A stretch of DNA of 64,000 nucleotides, taken from Shewanella algicola. Its GTDB lineage: Bacteria > Pseudomonadota > Gammaproteobacteria > Enterobacterales > Shewanellaceae. Below, piece by piece: positions 8,984-18,847 of this stretch (position 1 is its first letter; the number at the start of each line of letters is the position of its first letter). The stretch covers positions 1 to 64,000 of the forward strand of contig NZ_BMQI01000001.1 in the NCBI RefSeq assembly GCF_014648035.1, in the 5' to 3' direction. Under the pieces are notes generated by a model. It ran no database searches, was not told the origin of the DNA, and was given only the letters and a program-made list of their open reading frames with translations. A program made the position numbers and the translations under genes.

Positions 8984-9317
8984 ATATTCACCCACTACGT
9001 TAAAACTGCTTACCAGCCAGCCTTAATGTTACGCGCTTTATACTGGTTTTAATCAGGCTATAAAAACTCTCCCTGCCACTAAGCTATTAATAGCTAAGCA
9101 ACATTTATCTAAGCCAGTTTACAGGTATCGCCTCTCCCTCAATCCTTTTTAGTTCGGGTTTAAACCCTTTTAAATTCTCGCGGAGAGATCACTTACTAAC
9201 GCGCAATGGTATAACATCAATAAAACACATAAATGCTGCAGGTTAAAAAACAACCAGCTATACTCATCTGTTATATCGATATCCAATCAACAGTAAAAAG
9301 GAATTTACTAAGCTTCC
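8984..9317. other. Intergenic region, nothing clear
   Basis: About 330 bases of AT-rich sequence before the Cache-GGDEF-EAL gene. It contains a short dyad around 9080-9100 (AGCTATTAATAGCT). I see no open reading frame of note, no RNA gene and no c-di-GMP riboswitch consensus. Confidence 0.5.
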
Positions 9318-11798
9318 ATGATGATCTTAAATGATAAAAAATTAGTTAACCTCATAAAATATACCCCAAGTATTATCGTTGGTTTTTTCGCTATCACGGT
9401 CAATGTAATTATCATTAAAGACAATCAAGATAAAGCCAATGCAAGTATCGAATCCCTTCGTGAAGACATCCTCGAAAATAATAAAAGCGCCATCAAACTA
9501 TCAACCGACAAAGCGGCTAATTACATTCTGTATAAGAAAAAAAGAGTCATCGATGAACTTAAAACGCTGTCTCAACAACGCGTAAATGAAGCATACGCAA
9601 TAGCCATGAGCGTCTATCACAACAACCAAAACAAACCCAAAACCACAGTCAGTAAGTTAATCACTGATGCATTGCGCCCAATCAGATTTTACCAAGGCAG
9701 AGGTTACTTTTTTATCTTTCAAATGGATGGCATTAACATCTTGCATGGGCTTAAACCTTATCTTGAAGGTGTGTCAGCCTGGGATGCTCAAGACCTTCGC
9801 GGAGCATATATCCTCAGAGAGCATATCAATTTAATAAAACAACAAGATGGCGAGGCTTTCTATCATTGGTGGTACCAAAAACCAGGGGAGCCTTTACAAA
9901 AAGAATATCAAAAAATTGGATTTGGAAAATATTTCGCCCCCTATGACTGGTTTATCGGTACGGGAGAATATATTGCCGATATTGAAAACGATCTAAAAGA
10001 ATCATTGCTAAAATCAGTTATTGGCTTTGAACACACTGAAAATCAAAGCTTATTTATCATCGACAATCAAGGCAACATACTGGCGAATGAAGCCAAAGAA
10101 AGTGATCTCGCATTGTTAACCCACTCCAACGCAACACTCACCAAAAAAATTGCCTCTGAAGCGCACACAGCAGGCAGCTTTATGACTTTAGATAAACTGG
10201 ATGCTAACAAAACCAATAAAAACAAAACAGAAATAGGCTACCTCAAAAAAATTGAAGGTTGGGATTGGGTCATTGGATCATATTTCAACTCAAGTAATGT
10301 CAATAAATACATCGCAATCAAGCAACAAGAAGCACAGGTTCTAAACCAAAAAAAATTATTTAACATCATAATATTAAGTGTATTTTCTACACTATTTATG
10401 GTGGGGGCCTCACTCATCGTCAGCAACTTAATTACCCGACGCTTTAATCGCTTTCAGCAACGTATTGAACAAAATATTAATGCCTTAGAAACCTCAAAGA
10501 AAAAACTGCACTTCATCGCTTTGCATGATGCATTAACGGGTTTAGCAAACCGCATGTTACTGATGGATAAAATTAATGAAGCAATTGAATCTGCAAAAAA
10601 ACACCATCAACTCGTTGCCGTAGTATTTATCGATCTTGATGACTTTAAAAAAGTGAACGACTGTAATGGACATACCGCGGGTGACGAGTTATTAAAATCC
10701 ATTGGGCAAAGGTTTAAGCATGCATTCGAGGCAAAAGACACCGTCTCACGCTTTGGTGGCGATGAATTTGTATTTTGTTTCCCACAACTCAATACGATTA
10801 ATGAAGCCTATTTAAAAATAGAGAAAATACAGCAGTTATTTGAAGATAAATTTATTGTCCATGGACACGAAATAAAAGCCCAATGCAGTATTGGCGCCAG
10901 CATGTACCCATCTGATGACCATCAAGCCGAAGGGCTTATCCGCAAAGCTGATATCGTACTCTATAAATCTAAAACGGAACTTAAAGGCAGTGCCACCTTT
11001 TATCATCATCGCTTGAATGAAGAACTGCAATACAAATATTTACTCGAAAACGAGCTAAGGGGAGCACTTAGCAATAATGAAATTTTTGTGCTTTATCAGC
11101 CACAAATCGACACTAAAACGGAACAGATAGTCGCAGTCGAAACCCTCGCAAGATGGGAACATCCAAAACTTGGCACCATTTCACCTAATGAGTTTATCGC
11201 TATCGCTGAAGAAATAGGACTGATTAAACAAATTGGTTTATTTGTATTTAGTCAGGCCTGCAAAGACATATTAAGTGTTTCTCCTAACGGCAAAAATGCG
11301 CTTAAAGTTTCAATTAATATTTCGCCAAACCAGCTAATGTCACCCGACTTTATTGAATCAATGACTCAAATCGCTGATGAAATAGGCCTTAAACGAAGCA
11401 GGATAACCTTAGAAATAACCGAAAATGTCATGCTTAATGAACTAGGAAAAACTTATAACATTTTAACCGAATTGAAAAAGCGCGACTTTTGTATTTCACT
11501 CGATGACTTTGGTACTGGGTTTTCATCACTCAGTTACTTAAATATGCTGCCATTTGATGAAATCAAAATAGACAGCTGTTTTGTTAATAACATTACCGTA
11601 AATGAGCAAAGTAAAGCGCTGATCAAATCCATTCTAGCCATAAGCGATGCATACGGAATGATAACGGTAGCAGAGGGTGTAGAAAGAAAAGAGCAACTCA
11701 CTGTACTACGAACGCTTGGCTGTCATTTAATTCAAGGCTTCTACTTTGACAAACCGTTAACCTTAGCCACATTGCAAAAAAACTGCCTAAAGCGGTAA
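9318..11798 (+). CDS. Membrane Cache-GGDEF-EAL c-di-GMP protein
   Basis: 826 residues. A membrane segment near residues 15-35 and another near 350-372 bracket a periplasmic sensor with two Cache-like halves (GYFFIFQMDG...YDWFIGTGEYI and LFIIDNQG...WDWVIGSYF). Cytoplasmic GGDEF follows with an intact RFGGDEF and DLDDFKKVND; the product-inhibition RxxD site reads EAKD, so it is lost. The EAL domain has ETLARW in place of EALLRW but keeps SINISPNQ, LEITE, DDFGTG, KID, AEGVE and QGFYFDKP, so phosphodiesterase activity remains plausible. It makes or breaks cyclic di-GMP in response to a periplasmic ligand. The first ATG lacks a close ribosome-binding site (AGGA is about 16 bases away), so the exact start is uncertain. 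Confidence 0.9.
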   Translation: MMILNDKKLVNLIKYTPSIIVGFFAITVNVIIIKDNQDKANASIESLREDILENNKSAIKLSTDKAANYILYKKKRVIDELKTLSQQRVNEAYAIAMSVYHNNQNKPKTTVSKLITDALRPIRFYQGRGYFFIFQMDGINILHGLKPYLEGVSAWDAQDLRGAYILREHINLIKQQDGEAFYHWWYQKPGEPLQKEYQKIGFGKYFAPYDWFIGTGEYIADIENDLKESLLKSVIGFEHTENQSLFIIDNQGNILANEAKESDLALLTHSNATLTKKIASEAHTAGSFMTLDKLDANKTNKNKTEIGYLKKIEGWDWVIGSYFNSSNVNKYIAIKQQEAQVLNQKKLFNIIILSVFSTLFMVGASLIVSNLITRRFNRFQQRIEQNINALETSKKKLHFIALHDALTGLANRMLLMDKINEAIESAKKHHQLVAVVFIDLDDFKKVNDCNGHTAGDELLKSIGQRFKHAFEAKDTVSRFGGDEFVFCFPQLNTINEAYLKIEKIQQLFEDKFIVHGHEIKAQCSIGASMYPSDDHQAEGLIRKADIVLYKSKTELKGSATFYHHRLNEELQYKYLLENELRGALSNNEIFVLYQPQIDTKTEQIVAVETLARWEHPKLGTISPNEFIAIAEEIGLIKQIGLFVFSQACKDILSVSPNGKNALKVSINISPNQLMSPDFIESMTQIADEIGLKRSRITLEITENVMLNELGKTYNILTELKKRDFCISLDDFGTGFSSLSYLNMLPFDEIKIDSCFVNNITVNEQSKALIKSILAISDAYGMITVAEGVERKEQLTVLRTLGCHLIQGFYFDKPLTLATLQKNCLKR

Positions 11799-11837
11799 CA
11801 ATTCAACCTTTATGATGTTTAAAGCTAAGATTAATAG

Positions 11838-11891
11838 TTAATGCCTTAAACAAGTTAATACTTAATGCCTTAAACAAGTTAAAACTTAATG
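11838..11891. repeat. 24-bp tandem repeat, 2.25 copies
   Basis: The unit TTAATGCCTTAAACAAGTTA plus four bases occurs at 11838-11861 and 11862-11885 with one difference, followed by a 6-base partial copy. It sits in the otherwise featureless 320-base gap between the GGDEF-EAL gene and the YcaO gene. Confidence 0.8.
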
Positions 11892-12002
11892 AGCCCAAAC
11901 ACAGCAAGAAAGCGGTAATCCACATGACATGTAAACAGGAGTTGATAACAACGGATTGGAACCGAGCAAATACAGCGAATATAGCCCTCGCTTAAAACGA
12001 AA

Positions 12003-12028
12003 AAGCCCGTCAATATCTAGACGGGCTC
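12003..12028 (-). terminator. Intrinsic terminator, minus strand
   Basis: GAGCCCGTC/GACGGGC stem with a T-run on the minus strand, about 90 bases beyond the OsmC-YcaO stop. Confidence 0.75.
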
Positions 12029-12119
12029 TTGATTCAAATAAACGTTAGCCTAACCTGAACTCAAGATATTAGATAAAAATAAACATTTAATATCAGCGCA
12101 TTAGGACTTGTTCAGAACT

Positions 12120-14306
12120 TTACAAACCCGCTTTAATTTTGCGAGCCTGGTGCAGTTTTTTGTAGCTTTCAATTAAACGTAAATGAGGCTCAATACCTTC
12201 AAGTTTAATGCTGGTTTTCGTTAGGCCATAAAAACGTACTGTGCCATTGACCGAGCCCACCACATTGTCTATTACTTCCTGACCAAACATGCGGGTAAAG
12301 TTACCGATAAAGTGCTCAAGCTCTAAGTCTTCATCTAGGGTCACTTCAAGCACGGCGTTGACTGCTTGATAAAACAAACGACGCTGTACTGTGTTGTCGT
12401 TAAACTGTAAAAACTCTTCTACAAGTTCTAACGCATCTTCATGCTCACCGAGCGCAAGATAAATCAAAATCTTTAATTCGATAATGGTTAACTGGCCCCA
12501 AACGGTGTTTTCATCAAACACGATGCCAATCAAAGTTGGGATATCGGTTTGATTATCTAATTGGCTTTCTTCTAAACGATTAACAAGCTTAGACAAGGCT
12601 TTAGTGCTTAACGAATGCAGATTTAAAATGTCTTCGCGGTAGTTAAGTGATTTGTTGGTGTTATCCCAAATCAAATCATCAACCGGATACACTTCAGAGT
12701 AGTCAGGCACTAAAATACGGCACGCCGATGCACCTAAATCAGTAAACTCTGCAATGTACACTTCACGGCCCATGTCTTCTAAAATGCCAAACAGTGCGTT
12801 AGCTTCTTGCTCGTTAGTGCCGCTAAAGTCCCATTCACAAAATTCATAATCAAATTTGTTGCTAAAGAAACGCCAAGAGATAACCCCAGTAGAATCAATA
12901 AAGTGCTCAACAAAGTTTTCAGGTTCGGTCACGGCCATACTATTAAAGGTCGGCTTTGGCACATCATTTAAGCCTTCAAAACTGCGACCTTGTAATAACT
13001 CAGTTAAGCTACGCTCTAATGCAACTTCAAAGCTTGGGTGAGCACCAAATGACGCAAATACACCGCCCGTACGAGGGTTCATTAAGGTGACGCACATTAC
13101 CGGGAACTGCCCGCCTAATGACGCGTCTTTCACCACAACAGGGAAGCCCTGCTCTTCTAAGCCTTTAATACCCGCTAAAATACTTGGGTATTTTTCTAAC
13201 ACCGCCATTGGCACGTCTGGCAGCACAATTTCTTGCTCAATAATTTGACGTTTTACTGCACGCTCAAAAATTTCAGACAAACACTGAACATGGGCTTCTT
13301 GCAGGTTATTACCCGCACTCATGCCATTGCTTAAGAACAAGTTTTCAATCAAGTTAGACGGGAAGTACACAGTTTCACCGTCAGATTGACGCGTGTACGG
13401 AATAGCACAAATACCGCGAGCTTTATTGCCCGAGTTAGTATCAATTAAGTGCGAGCCGCATAGCTCTTCATCAGGGTTATAAATGTCTAGGCAATATTCA
13501 TCAAGTAAGCCTGTAGGAAGCGCGTCATCGTCTTCAAGCGCAAACCATTTTTCGTTCGGGTAATGGACAAATTCGCTATTGGCAATCTCGTCACCAAAGA
13601 ATTGATCATTATAGAAAAAGTTATTGTTTAAACGCTCAATAAACTCACCTAAAGCCGAGCATAATGCGCTTTCTTTGGTCGCACCTTTACCGTTGGTAAA
13701 ACACATAGGCGATGCGGCATCTCGAATGTGCAAAGACCATACGTTAGGCACAATATTGCGCCATGATGAAATCTCAATCTTCATCCCAAGATCAGCCAAT
13801 AAACCCGTCATGTTTTGAATGGTTTGTTCCAGCGGTAAGTCTTTACCTAAAATAAAGGTATTGCTGTCACCATCAGGTTGACCCATCAACATCGCATTGG
13901 CGTCAGAATCTAGGTTTTCAACGGTTTCGATTTTAAATTCAGGGCCAGTTTGCACCACTTTTTTAACGGTACAACGGTCAATAGAGCGTAAAATACCTTC
14001 ACGGTCTTTAGCCGAAATATCATCTGGTAGCTCAACCTGAATTTGGAAAATTTGGTTATAGCGATCTTCAGGGTCAACAATGTTGTTTTGCGACAGTCTG
14101 ATGTGCTCAGTAGAAATATCACGAGCCTTACAGTACACCTTGATAAAGTAAGCCGCACACAATGCAGACGATGCTAAAAAATAATCAAAAGGACTTGGGG
14201 CTGAGCCATCACCTTTGTAGCGAATAGGTTGGTCGGCCGTAACGGTAAAGTCGTCAAATTTGGCTTCGAGTCTCAAATTGTCGAGAAAATTTACTTTGAT
14301 TTCCAT
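12120..14306 (-). CDS. ycaO: OsmC-YcaO fusion protein
   Basis: 728 residues, longer than E. coli YcaO (about 586) because an OsmC-like domain occupies roughly residues 1-135, including the segment SSALCAAYFIKVYCKARDIS with two cysteines. The YcaO part follows, with the ATP-binding glutamate motifs SALGEFIERL, QCLSEIFERAV and RSLTELLQGRS, and an alpha-helical C-terminal region like that of E. coli YcaO. YcaO enzymes use ATP to activate amide backbones; E. coli YcaO supports RimO-dependent methylthiolation of ribosomal protein S12. The C-terminal proline-rich tail of azoline cyclases is absent, and no precursor peptide or dehydrogenase is nearby, so this is not a RiPP cluster. Single gene with its own terminator. 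Confidence 0.88.
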   Translation of the reverse strand: MEIKVNFLDNLRLEAKFDDFTVTADQPIRYKGDGSAPSPFDYFLASSALCAAYFIKVYCKARDISTEHIRLSQNNIVDPEDRYNQIFQIQVELPDDISAKDREGILRSIDRCTVKKVVQTGPEFKIETVENLDSDANAMLMGQPDGDSNTFILGKDLPLEQTIQNMTGLLADLGMKIEISSWRNIVPNVWSLHIRDAASPMCFTNGKGATKESALCSALGEFIERLNNNFFYNDQFFGDEIANSEFVHYPNEKWFALEDDDALPTGLLDEYCLDIYNPDEELCGSHLIDTNSGNKARGICAIPYTRQSDGETVYFPSNLIENLFLSNGMSAGNNLQEAHVQCLSEIFERAVKRQIIEQEIVLPDVPMAVLEKYPSILAGIKGLEEQGFPVVVKDASLGGQFPVMCVTLMNPRTGGVFASFGAHPSFEVALERSLTELLQGRSFEGLNDVPKPTFNSMAVTEPENFVEHFIDSTGVISWRFFSNKFDYEFCEWDFSGTNEQEANALFGILEDMGREVYIAEFTDLGASACRILVPDYSEVYPVDDLIWDNTNKSLNYREDILNLHSLSTKALSKLVNRLEESQLDNQTDIPTLIGIVFDENTVWGQLTIIELKILIYLALGEHEDALELVEEFLQFNDNTVQRRLFYQAVNAVLEVTLDEDLELEHFIGNFTRMFGQEVIDNVVGSVNGTVRFYGLTKTSIKLEGIEPHLRLIESYKKLHQARKIKAGL

Positions 14307-14551
14307 TGAATATTTCCACAGTCGTGCACAGCCAAACGGCCAGCTTGTCTAAATTAGGGGGAATTATCGGTGTTTTTGCCGCAATAGTCTTGGGTTAATT
14401 GCCTAAAAGTGCGCAATTAGCCTATTGGTTACTAGCAAAATTGAGGCTAAGTTAGCCTAAGTACCAGAAGATAGGGAATAATTAGGGGCATGCCTGCCCC
14501 CTAGATAAATAAGCTCAATAGGCGCAAGCAAGCGCCTAAAAACCAACGAAC

Positions 14552-15568
14552 TTAGCGAATAGTAATATTTCTGCCGAAGTATTCTTCAGCCTCATATTTT
14601 TCAATCACTTTTTCTAGCGTATCGCTGTTATTATCCATCACCAATTTATGCGAAATCGCACTCAAGGCAATCAAGATATCCTTACACTCGATCCGCGCTT
14701 TCATTACCGAACCAGACGCTGTTCTAAGTACTTGAGAAAGCAATTCATGGTTTTTACCAATCAAGGCTAAGATAAAGTGAATCATCACTTCTGAGCATAA
14801 ATCTTTATCTTCAATTTTACTCGGTCTAACGACTTTTTCTAAGTAGTCTTCTTCTCTGCCAGCAGGAACAAAACGTTGCACCCAATAAAAATAATCTTCG
14901 TCATAAATGATTGACTGAATCGGTTTCATGAACTTTTCGTCACTCGAGATCTTCTGAAACAGCGCTTTCTTATCGTCATCAGAGATATCTATTAGCTCAT
15001 CACCAAATTCATTGTTAAGTAAGGTGACAACCGCTTGTAACTCTTTAAGCAGTGACACATTACCCGATGTCATTTGATTGTATGCATCACCCACTTCATC
15101 GATGTTACGTTGGAACACACCAATGTATTTATCGCCTTCTTCAATCGCATCAAGCAACGGTATTAAGCTATAACGTCTCACCTGGATGAGCTCATAAAAT
15201 TGACCTAGCTCTAAACGAATGGCTTGTAGGCGGTCGATGGCTTTAACTAAAAAGTTCTCGTCTCGTTTAAGTGCCGCATTTAAACGAGTAAAGTCTAATT
15301 GGTCATTAACTTTACGCACTCGGTTATCAATCATGTTTTCATATGCTTGAGTTTCATTAATCAACACTGAAAACTTATCTTCCATCTCAAACAGTACATC
15401 TTGCACTTTTTTCAGACTGGTCGAACGTACTTGTTGGTTAATACCACGTGCTTTTTCTGCTTCTGCTTGCTTCTTTTCACGTATCACCCAAGTAATTGCT
15501 GCGCCAACAATCGTAAGACTTGTCGCCATATCAAAACCAAGCTGAACATTAGTAAACCATGGACTCAT
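14552..15568 (-). CDS. Membrane-anchored coiled-coil protein, unknown
   Basis: 338 residues with one N-terminal membrane segment (about 8-28, FDMATSLTIVGAAITWVI), then a charged, largely helical body with coiled-coil character. I do not recognise a domain. The ATG at 15568 has AAGGGA upstream. A short GGCGC/GCGCC hairpin lies after the stop (about 14520-14536) without a good T-run. It stands alone between the YcaO gene and a long gene-free stretch. Confidence 0.7.
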   Translation of the reverse strand: MSPWFTNVQLGFDMATSLTIVGAAITWVIREKKQAEAEKARGINQQVRSTSLKKVQDVLFEMEDKFSVLINETQAYENMIDNRVRKVNDQLDFTRLNAALKRDENFLVKAIDRLQAIRLELGQFYELIQVRRYSLIPLLDAIEEGDKYIGVFQRNIDEVGDAYNQMTSGNVSLLKELQAVVTLLNNEFGDELIDISDDDKKALFQKISSDEKFMKPIQSIIYDEDYFYWVQRFVPAGREEDYLEKVVRPSKIEDKDLCSEVMIHFILALIGKNHELLSQVLRTASGSVMKARIECKDILIALSAISHKLVMDNNSDTLEKVIEKYEAEEYFGRNITIR

Positions 15569-16080
15569 GTTTTTCCCTTAAATGTCATTTGTTTATAAGT
15601 GCAAAAATAGTAATAACGGATCCAAAATGGAATGTCACTCACAAATCGACCAAAACAATGTAAAAATCACATAAAAACATCAATAACAGCCCATTAAGAT
15701 TGATTGATAGTTTTATTTAATGAACATTTAACAAGATAAGAATCAACAATATAAGTCATCATGCTAAATAATATCCTTGTTGCATCAGTAAAATTGAGAA
15801 CATTGGCATTTTTTATTCAGCATTCTGCACTGCTCAAACAGACGCCGCTACCAAGCAATTGCAATACAAAGCTTTAATACAGGACAATAGAAAAACCTAG
15901 AAATTAGGCCATATATAACAGGGAGTTAAGCTAAATAAAAAGCTAAATAAAAAGCTAAATAAAAAGAGGATAAAGCAGCGAAAAAGATAAGTGAGTCAAT
16001 GAGGGAATGAATAAGCAGAAAGCCAAAACGGCTAGGGTCAACGCAGTAAATAATCAGTAAACTAGAGGCATCTAATAGGC
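15569..16080. other. Long AT-rich intergenic region
   Basis: About 510 bases without a convincing gene on either strand. It holds the 12-bp triplet repeat at 15929-15964 and A-rich tracts. I see no RNA gene or mobile element remnant. Confidence 0.5.
15929..15964. repeat. 12-bp tandem repeat, three perfect copies
   Basis: AGCTAAATAAAA occurs three times head to tail with no mismatches. Confidence 0.9.
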
Positions 16081-16116
16081 AAAAAAAAGCGCAAACAGTC
16101 GCGAGACTATTTGCGC
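16081..16116 (-). terminator. Terminator of the cold-shock gene
   Basis: A 12-bp stem (16089-16100 with 16105-16116, one mismatch) with a GCGA loop and a run of eight T on the minus strand, 20 bases after the stop. Confidence 0.9.
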
Positions 16117-16134
16117 TATCTTACAAAGTAAGAG

Positions 16135-16344
16135 TTACTCAGCTACTACGTTAGCAGCTTGAGGGCCTTTTTGGCCTTGCTCAACTTCGAAAGATACTTT
16201 TTGGCCTTCAGCTAAAGTTTTGAAACCTTCTGAAGTGATTGAACGGAAGTGAACGAACACGTCAGCGCCGCCGTTATCAGGAGTGATAAAACCAAAACCT
16301 TTATCTTCGTTGAACCATTTTACTAAACCAGTAGTTTTAGACAT
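16135..16344 (-). CDS. CspA-family cold-shock protein
   Basis: 69 residues, the full family length. RNA-binding motifs RNP1 (KGFGFI) and RNP2 (VFVHF) are intact. It is a five-stranded OB-fold protein that melts RNA secondary structure. It is preceded by AAGGGA and by a leader of about 175 bases, as is usual for cold-induced csp genes. Which paralogue it is cannot be told from the sequence alone. Confidence 0.95.
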   Translation of the reverse strand: MSKTTGLVKWFNEDKGFGFITPDNGGADVFVHFRSITSEGFKTLAEGQKVSFEVEQGQKGPQAANVVAE

Positions 16345-16555
16345 GTTATGTCCCTTATATAGTTAAATTAATCAATCTGTCGCGAAAATGCGATGCGCTC
16401 AAGCTTGAATTATTGAATGGCACGATGAAGCTAAGGGAAACACAGAGGATAACAACGATAACGAAGATTCTAAGGCTTTTCTTTTACTTGATGTTCATTA
16501 ATAACTCTGAATGTCAGAGCGAGGCTGATATTACATTAGTTTTGAATATTGTAAA
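16345..16555 (-). promoter_or_regulatory. Promoter and long 5' leader of the csp gene
   Basis: On the minus strand TTTACA (16555-16550) and TAATAT (16533-16528) are spaced by 16 bases, giving transcription from about 16521 and an untranslated leader of about 175 bases. Long leaders of this kind act as thermosensitive structures in cspA-type genes. The E. coli cold-box sequence itself was not found. Confidence 0.55.
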
Positions 16556-16640
16556 GGATTTCTTTTAGGGCAAAGCAGTAGATTACATTGTTATAAGCTT
16601 ACACCAGAGATAAAGGCCGCAACAGATTAACAACAACACC

Positions 16641-17027
16641 TTATAAATCAGCATTAAAGCGTGCCAACCGAGCATCAACAAGCGAGCATTGGGTTAACTG
16701 CATTAATTCAGCTAATGTCACTCCAGGGTTTTGTATAATTAATCGATTTAGCTTAGCGTCTAACGGTTCTAACTTATCGGCATGCTCTAGTAATGCTGTG
16801 GAGACTTTACTCACCAGATAACGTAATCCTTCATCGCCTTGGGCTTGCATGCCCGCCACAAAGTCTTGAACACGTAACGCATTCCCTACAAGCGCCCAAT
16901 GTCGAGAGCGACGCACACGCTTAAGCTCACAGTCATATTGCACCGCAATTGCTTTAGCTTGTTTGGCTTTATCACTGCCGATACGGTGGATAAGCGACGG
17001 CAAGCGCACAGTGATAGGTTCATTCAT
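16641..17027 (-). CDS. RRF_GI-family protein (ribosome-recycling-factor-like annotation)
   Basis: 128 residues. It carries two hallmark motifs of the small RRF_GI family: LPSLIHRI near the N-terminus and RSRHW around residue 40. The family name suggests ribosome recycling, but it is not homologous in length or sequence to Frr, and its role is unproven. The C-terminal part (NPGVTLAELMQLTQCSLVDARLARF) looks like a small helix-turn-helix fold. Stands alone upstream of the csp gene. Confidence 0.75.
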   Translation of the reverse strand: MNEPITVRLPSLIHRIGSDKAKQAKAIAVQYDCELKRVRRSRHWALVGNALRVQDFVAGMQAQGDEGLRYLVSKVSTALLEHADKLEPLDAKLNRLIIQNPGVTLAELMQLTQCSLVDARLARFNADL

Positions 17028-17395
17028 ATCGAGTCAGTATCTCTAAATAATGTAATCGACAGCAAGCTTGGACACACAAAACATCATCTATTTAACCTTA
17101 AGTCGAGACAAAGGGTGAACTGATACTATTTGAAATCAGCATGTTAACCCACCTCACTTTCAAGCTTATCATTTGTGTTTCTAACAAGGCGAATTGACAC
17201 GTCGATTCAGCACAGCTAGCAAGACAGAAGATTGTTTGAAAGGCGTTTAATATCTCAACTTGAGGTTATTGAATCCCGTTTTGAGTTATAATACCGCTCG
17301 AATAATGATAACCCGGTAAAGAATCAGTCAAGCGTTAGCACGATTATACGTAAGTGTAATCAATAACCTTGCATAAAACTAAGTAGAATTGCCCC
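17028..17395. other. Divergent intergenic region, nothing clear
   Basis: About 370 bases between the RRF_GI gene and trmH. It should hold both promoters; no operator or RNA gene is evident. Confidence 0.45.
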
Positions 17396-18106
17396 ATGAG
17401 CCCAGAACGTTTTGCCCGCATAAACCAAATGCTTGATAACCGCCAAGTCGATCTCACAGTATGTCTTGATAAAGTGCATATGACCAACAACATCGCCGCG
17501 GTGATTCGTTCGGCTGATTGTGTGGGCATTCATCAAATTCATGCCGTATGGCCCGACATTGAAATGCGCGTATCGGGTAATACCGCCTCTGGCAGCCAAC
17601 AATGGGTTAGCACAGTAAAACACTATAATTTTGCAGAGGCGCATCAAGCTTTTAAAGCGCAAAACATGCAAATACTCACGACCACCTTTTCAGACACCGC
17701 GGTTGATTTTCGCGACATTGATTACACTCGCCCCACCGTAATTGTGATGGGTAATGAGCGTGATGGCGTGAGTGATGAAGCCATTGCAGCAGCAGATCAA
17801 CACATTATTATCCCGATGCGCGGTATGGTGCAATCGCTCAATGTGTCTGTGGCTTCGGCCTTAGTGATGTATGAAGCCCAGCGCCAGCGCGAACAAGCTA
17901 ATATGTACGGTACCCGCAAACTAGACTACGCCTACTGCCAAAAAATGCTGTTTGAACAAGGCCATCCAGTTTATGCCAAAGCCTGTCGTCGCAAACAAAT
18001 CCCCTACCCAGCCATTGATGAGCAAGGCCAAATTGTTGCCGACAAAGACTGGTGGGACAGAATGCGCGCCCCAGACCCACAAGCTCTCACAGAACAAATA
18101 ACTTAA
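17396..18106 (+). CDS. trmH: tRNA (guanosine-18-2'-O)-methyltransferase TrmH
   Basis: 236 residues, a SPOUT-class enzyme that methylates the 2'-OH of G18 in the D-loop of tRNA using S-adenosylmethionine. Motif 1 is NNIAAVIRSADCVGI, with the catalytic Arg. Motif 2 is VMGNERDGVS, and motif 3, IPMRGMVQSLNVSVASAL, forms the trefoil-knot cofactor site. The C-terminal extension typical of TrmH is present. The ATG at 17396 has no strong ribosome-binding site. Unlike E. coli, there is no spoT or recG next door. Confidence 0.93.
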   Translation: MSPERFARINQMLDNRQVDLTVCLDKVHMTNNIAAVIRSADCVGIHQIHAVWPDIEMRVSGNTASGSQQWVSTVKHYNFAEAHQAFKAQNMQILTTTFSDTAVDFRDIDYTRPTVIVMGNERDGVSDEAIAAADQHIIIPMRGMVQSLNVSVASALVMYEAQRQREQANMYGTRKLDYAYCQKMLFEQGHPVYAKACRRKQIPYPAIDEQGQIVADKDWWDRMRAPDPQALTEQIT

Positions 18107-18204
18107 ATCGCTTATCCACAATACCTCCAGTCTGGCATTGCTCTACAAACCCTCAAGCAATGCCAGCATCAAGCACATTGACAAAATATGCAGTGCTAGT
18201 TACT

Positions 18205-18702
18205 TTATTTTTTACCAAACCCCTTCGCCATAAAGCGTGCACTGCTTTTAACCACCAATTGGCCAGCAACATATAACTCACCCTCCACTTTATAAAGTGG
18301 GTAACGAGAAGAGATAATCTTACCTTTAATTAGAATATCACTATTTACCGGCACTTCATGTAAGTAGCGGATACTCATATCGGCAGTGACCGCTTCTATG
18401 TTTTGCTGAAACAACGCCTGACACATACCGCTATCGAGTAACGCCGATAAAAAACCGCCGTGTAAAATCCCCTGATAACCCTGTTGATGAATCGACCCTT
18501 TAGCGCGCGCCCATACTTGTTGGTCTGCCGTACTAAAAAAATGCAAATGAAGCCCTAATAAATTCTGCGTACCGCACAACATACAATATTGATGACTCGA
18601 TGGCTTAACGACTGCGCATAAATCATCTGCTGATGTTTCAGGAGAAACCAGGCTTAAGCTTTCAATTAATAACGTTTTTTCAGATTGATGCTGCTGACTC
18701 AT
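18205..18702 (-). CDS. PaaI-family hotdog thioesterase
   Basis: 165 residues. The hotdog-fold signature HGGFLSALLDSGM, with the Asp in the catalytic position, and the strand VTADMSIRYLHEVPVNSDILI indicate a PaaI-type acyl-CoA thioesterase. The N-terminal CMLCGTQNLLGLHL contains a CxxC and a Gly-Leu-His-Leu pattern common in this subfamily. The substrate is unknown. GAGG precedes the ATG. Convergent with trmH. Confidence 0.85.
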   Translation of the reverse strand: MSQQHQSEKTLLIESLSLVSPETSADDLCAVVKPSSHQYCMLCGTQNLLGLHLHFFSTADQQVWARAKGSIHQQGYQGILHGGFLSALLDSGMCQALFQQNIEAVTADMSIRYLHEVPVNSDILIKGKIISSRYPLYKVEGELYVAGQLVVKSSARFMAKGFGKK

Positions 18703-18847
18703 AAAACCTCACAAAATAAAAAATACAAAACCATTATTGGCATATGCTATTAATTATTTTAGAATACCACATCAATATCAATTTGAGTAACTTGATCCGT
18801 GCTAAAACGTGATGTTTAAGCCAATCATTACAACAAAGGAAATCGGC

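Noticed and set aside
12120..14306. RiPP cluster based on YcaO
   Set aside because: No precursor peptide, dehydrogenase or transporter nearby, and the cyclase-type proline-rich tail is absent.
16641..17027. True ribosome recycling factor (frr)
   Set aside because: Length and motifs do not match Frr (about 185 residues); it fits the separate small RRF_GI family.
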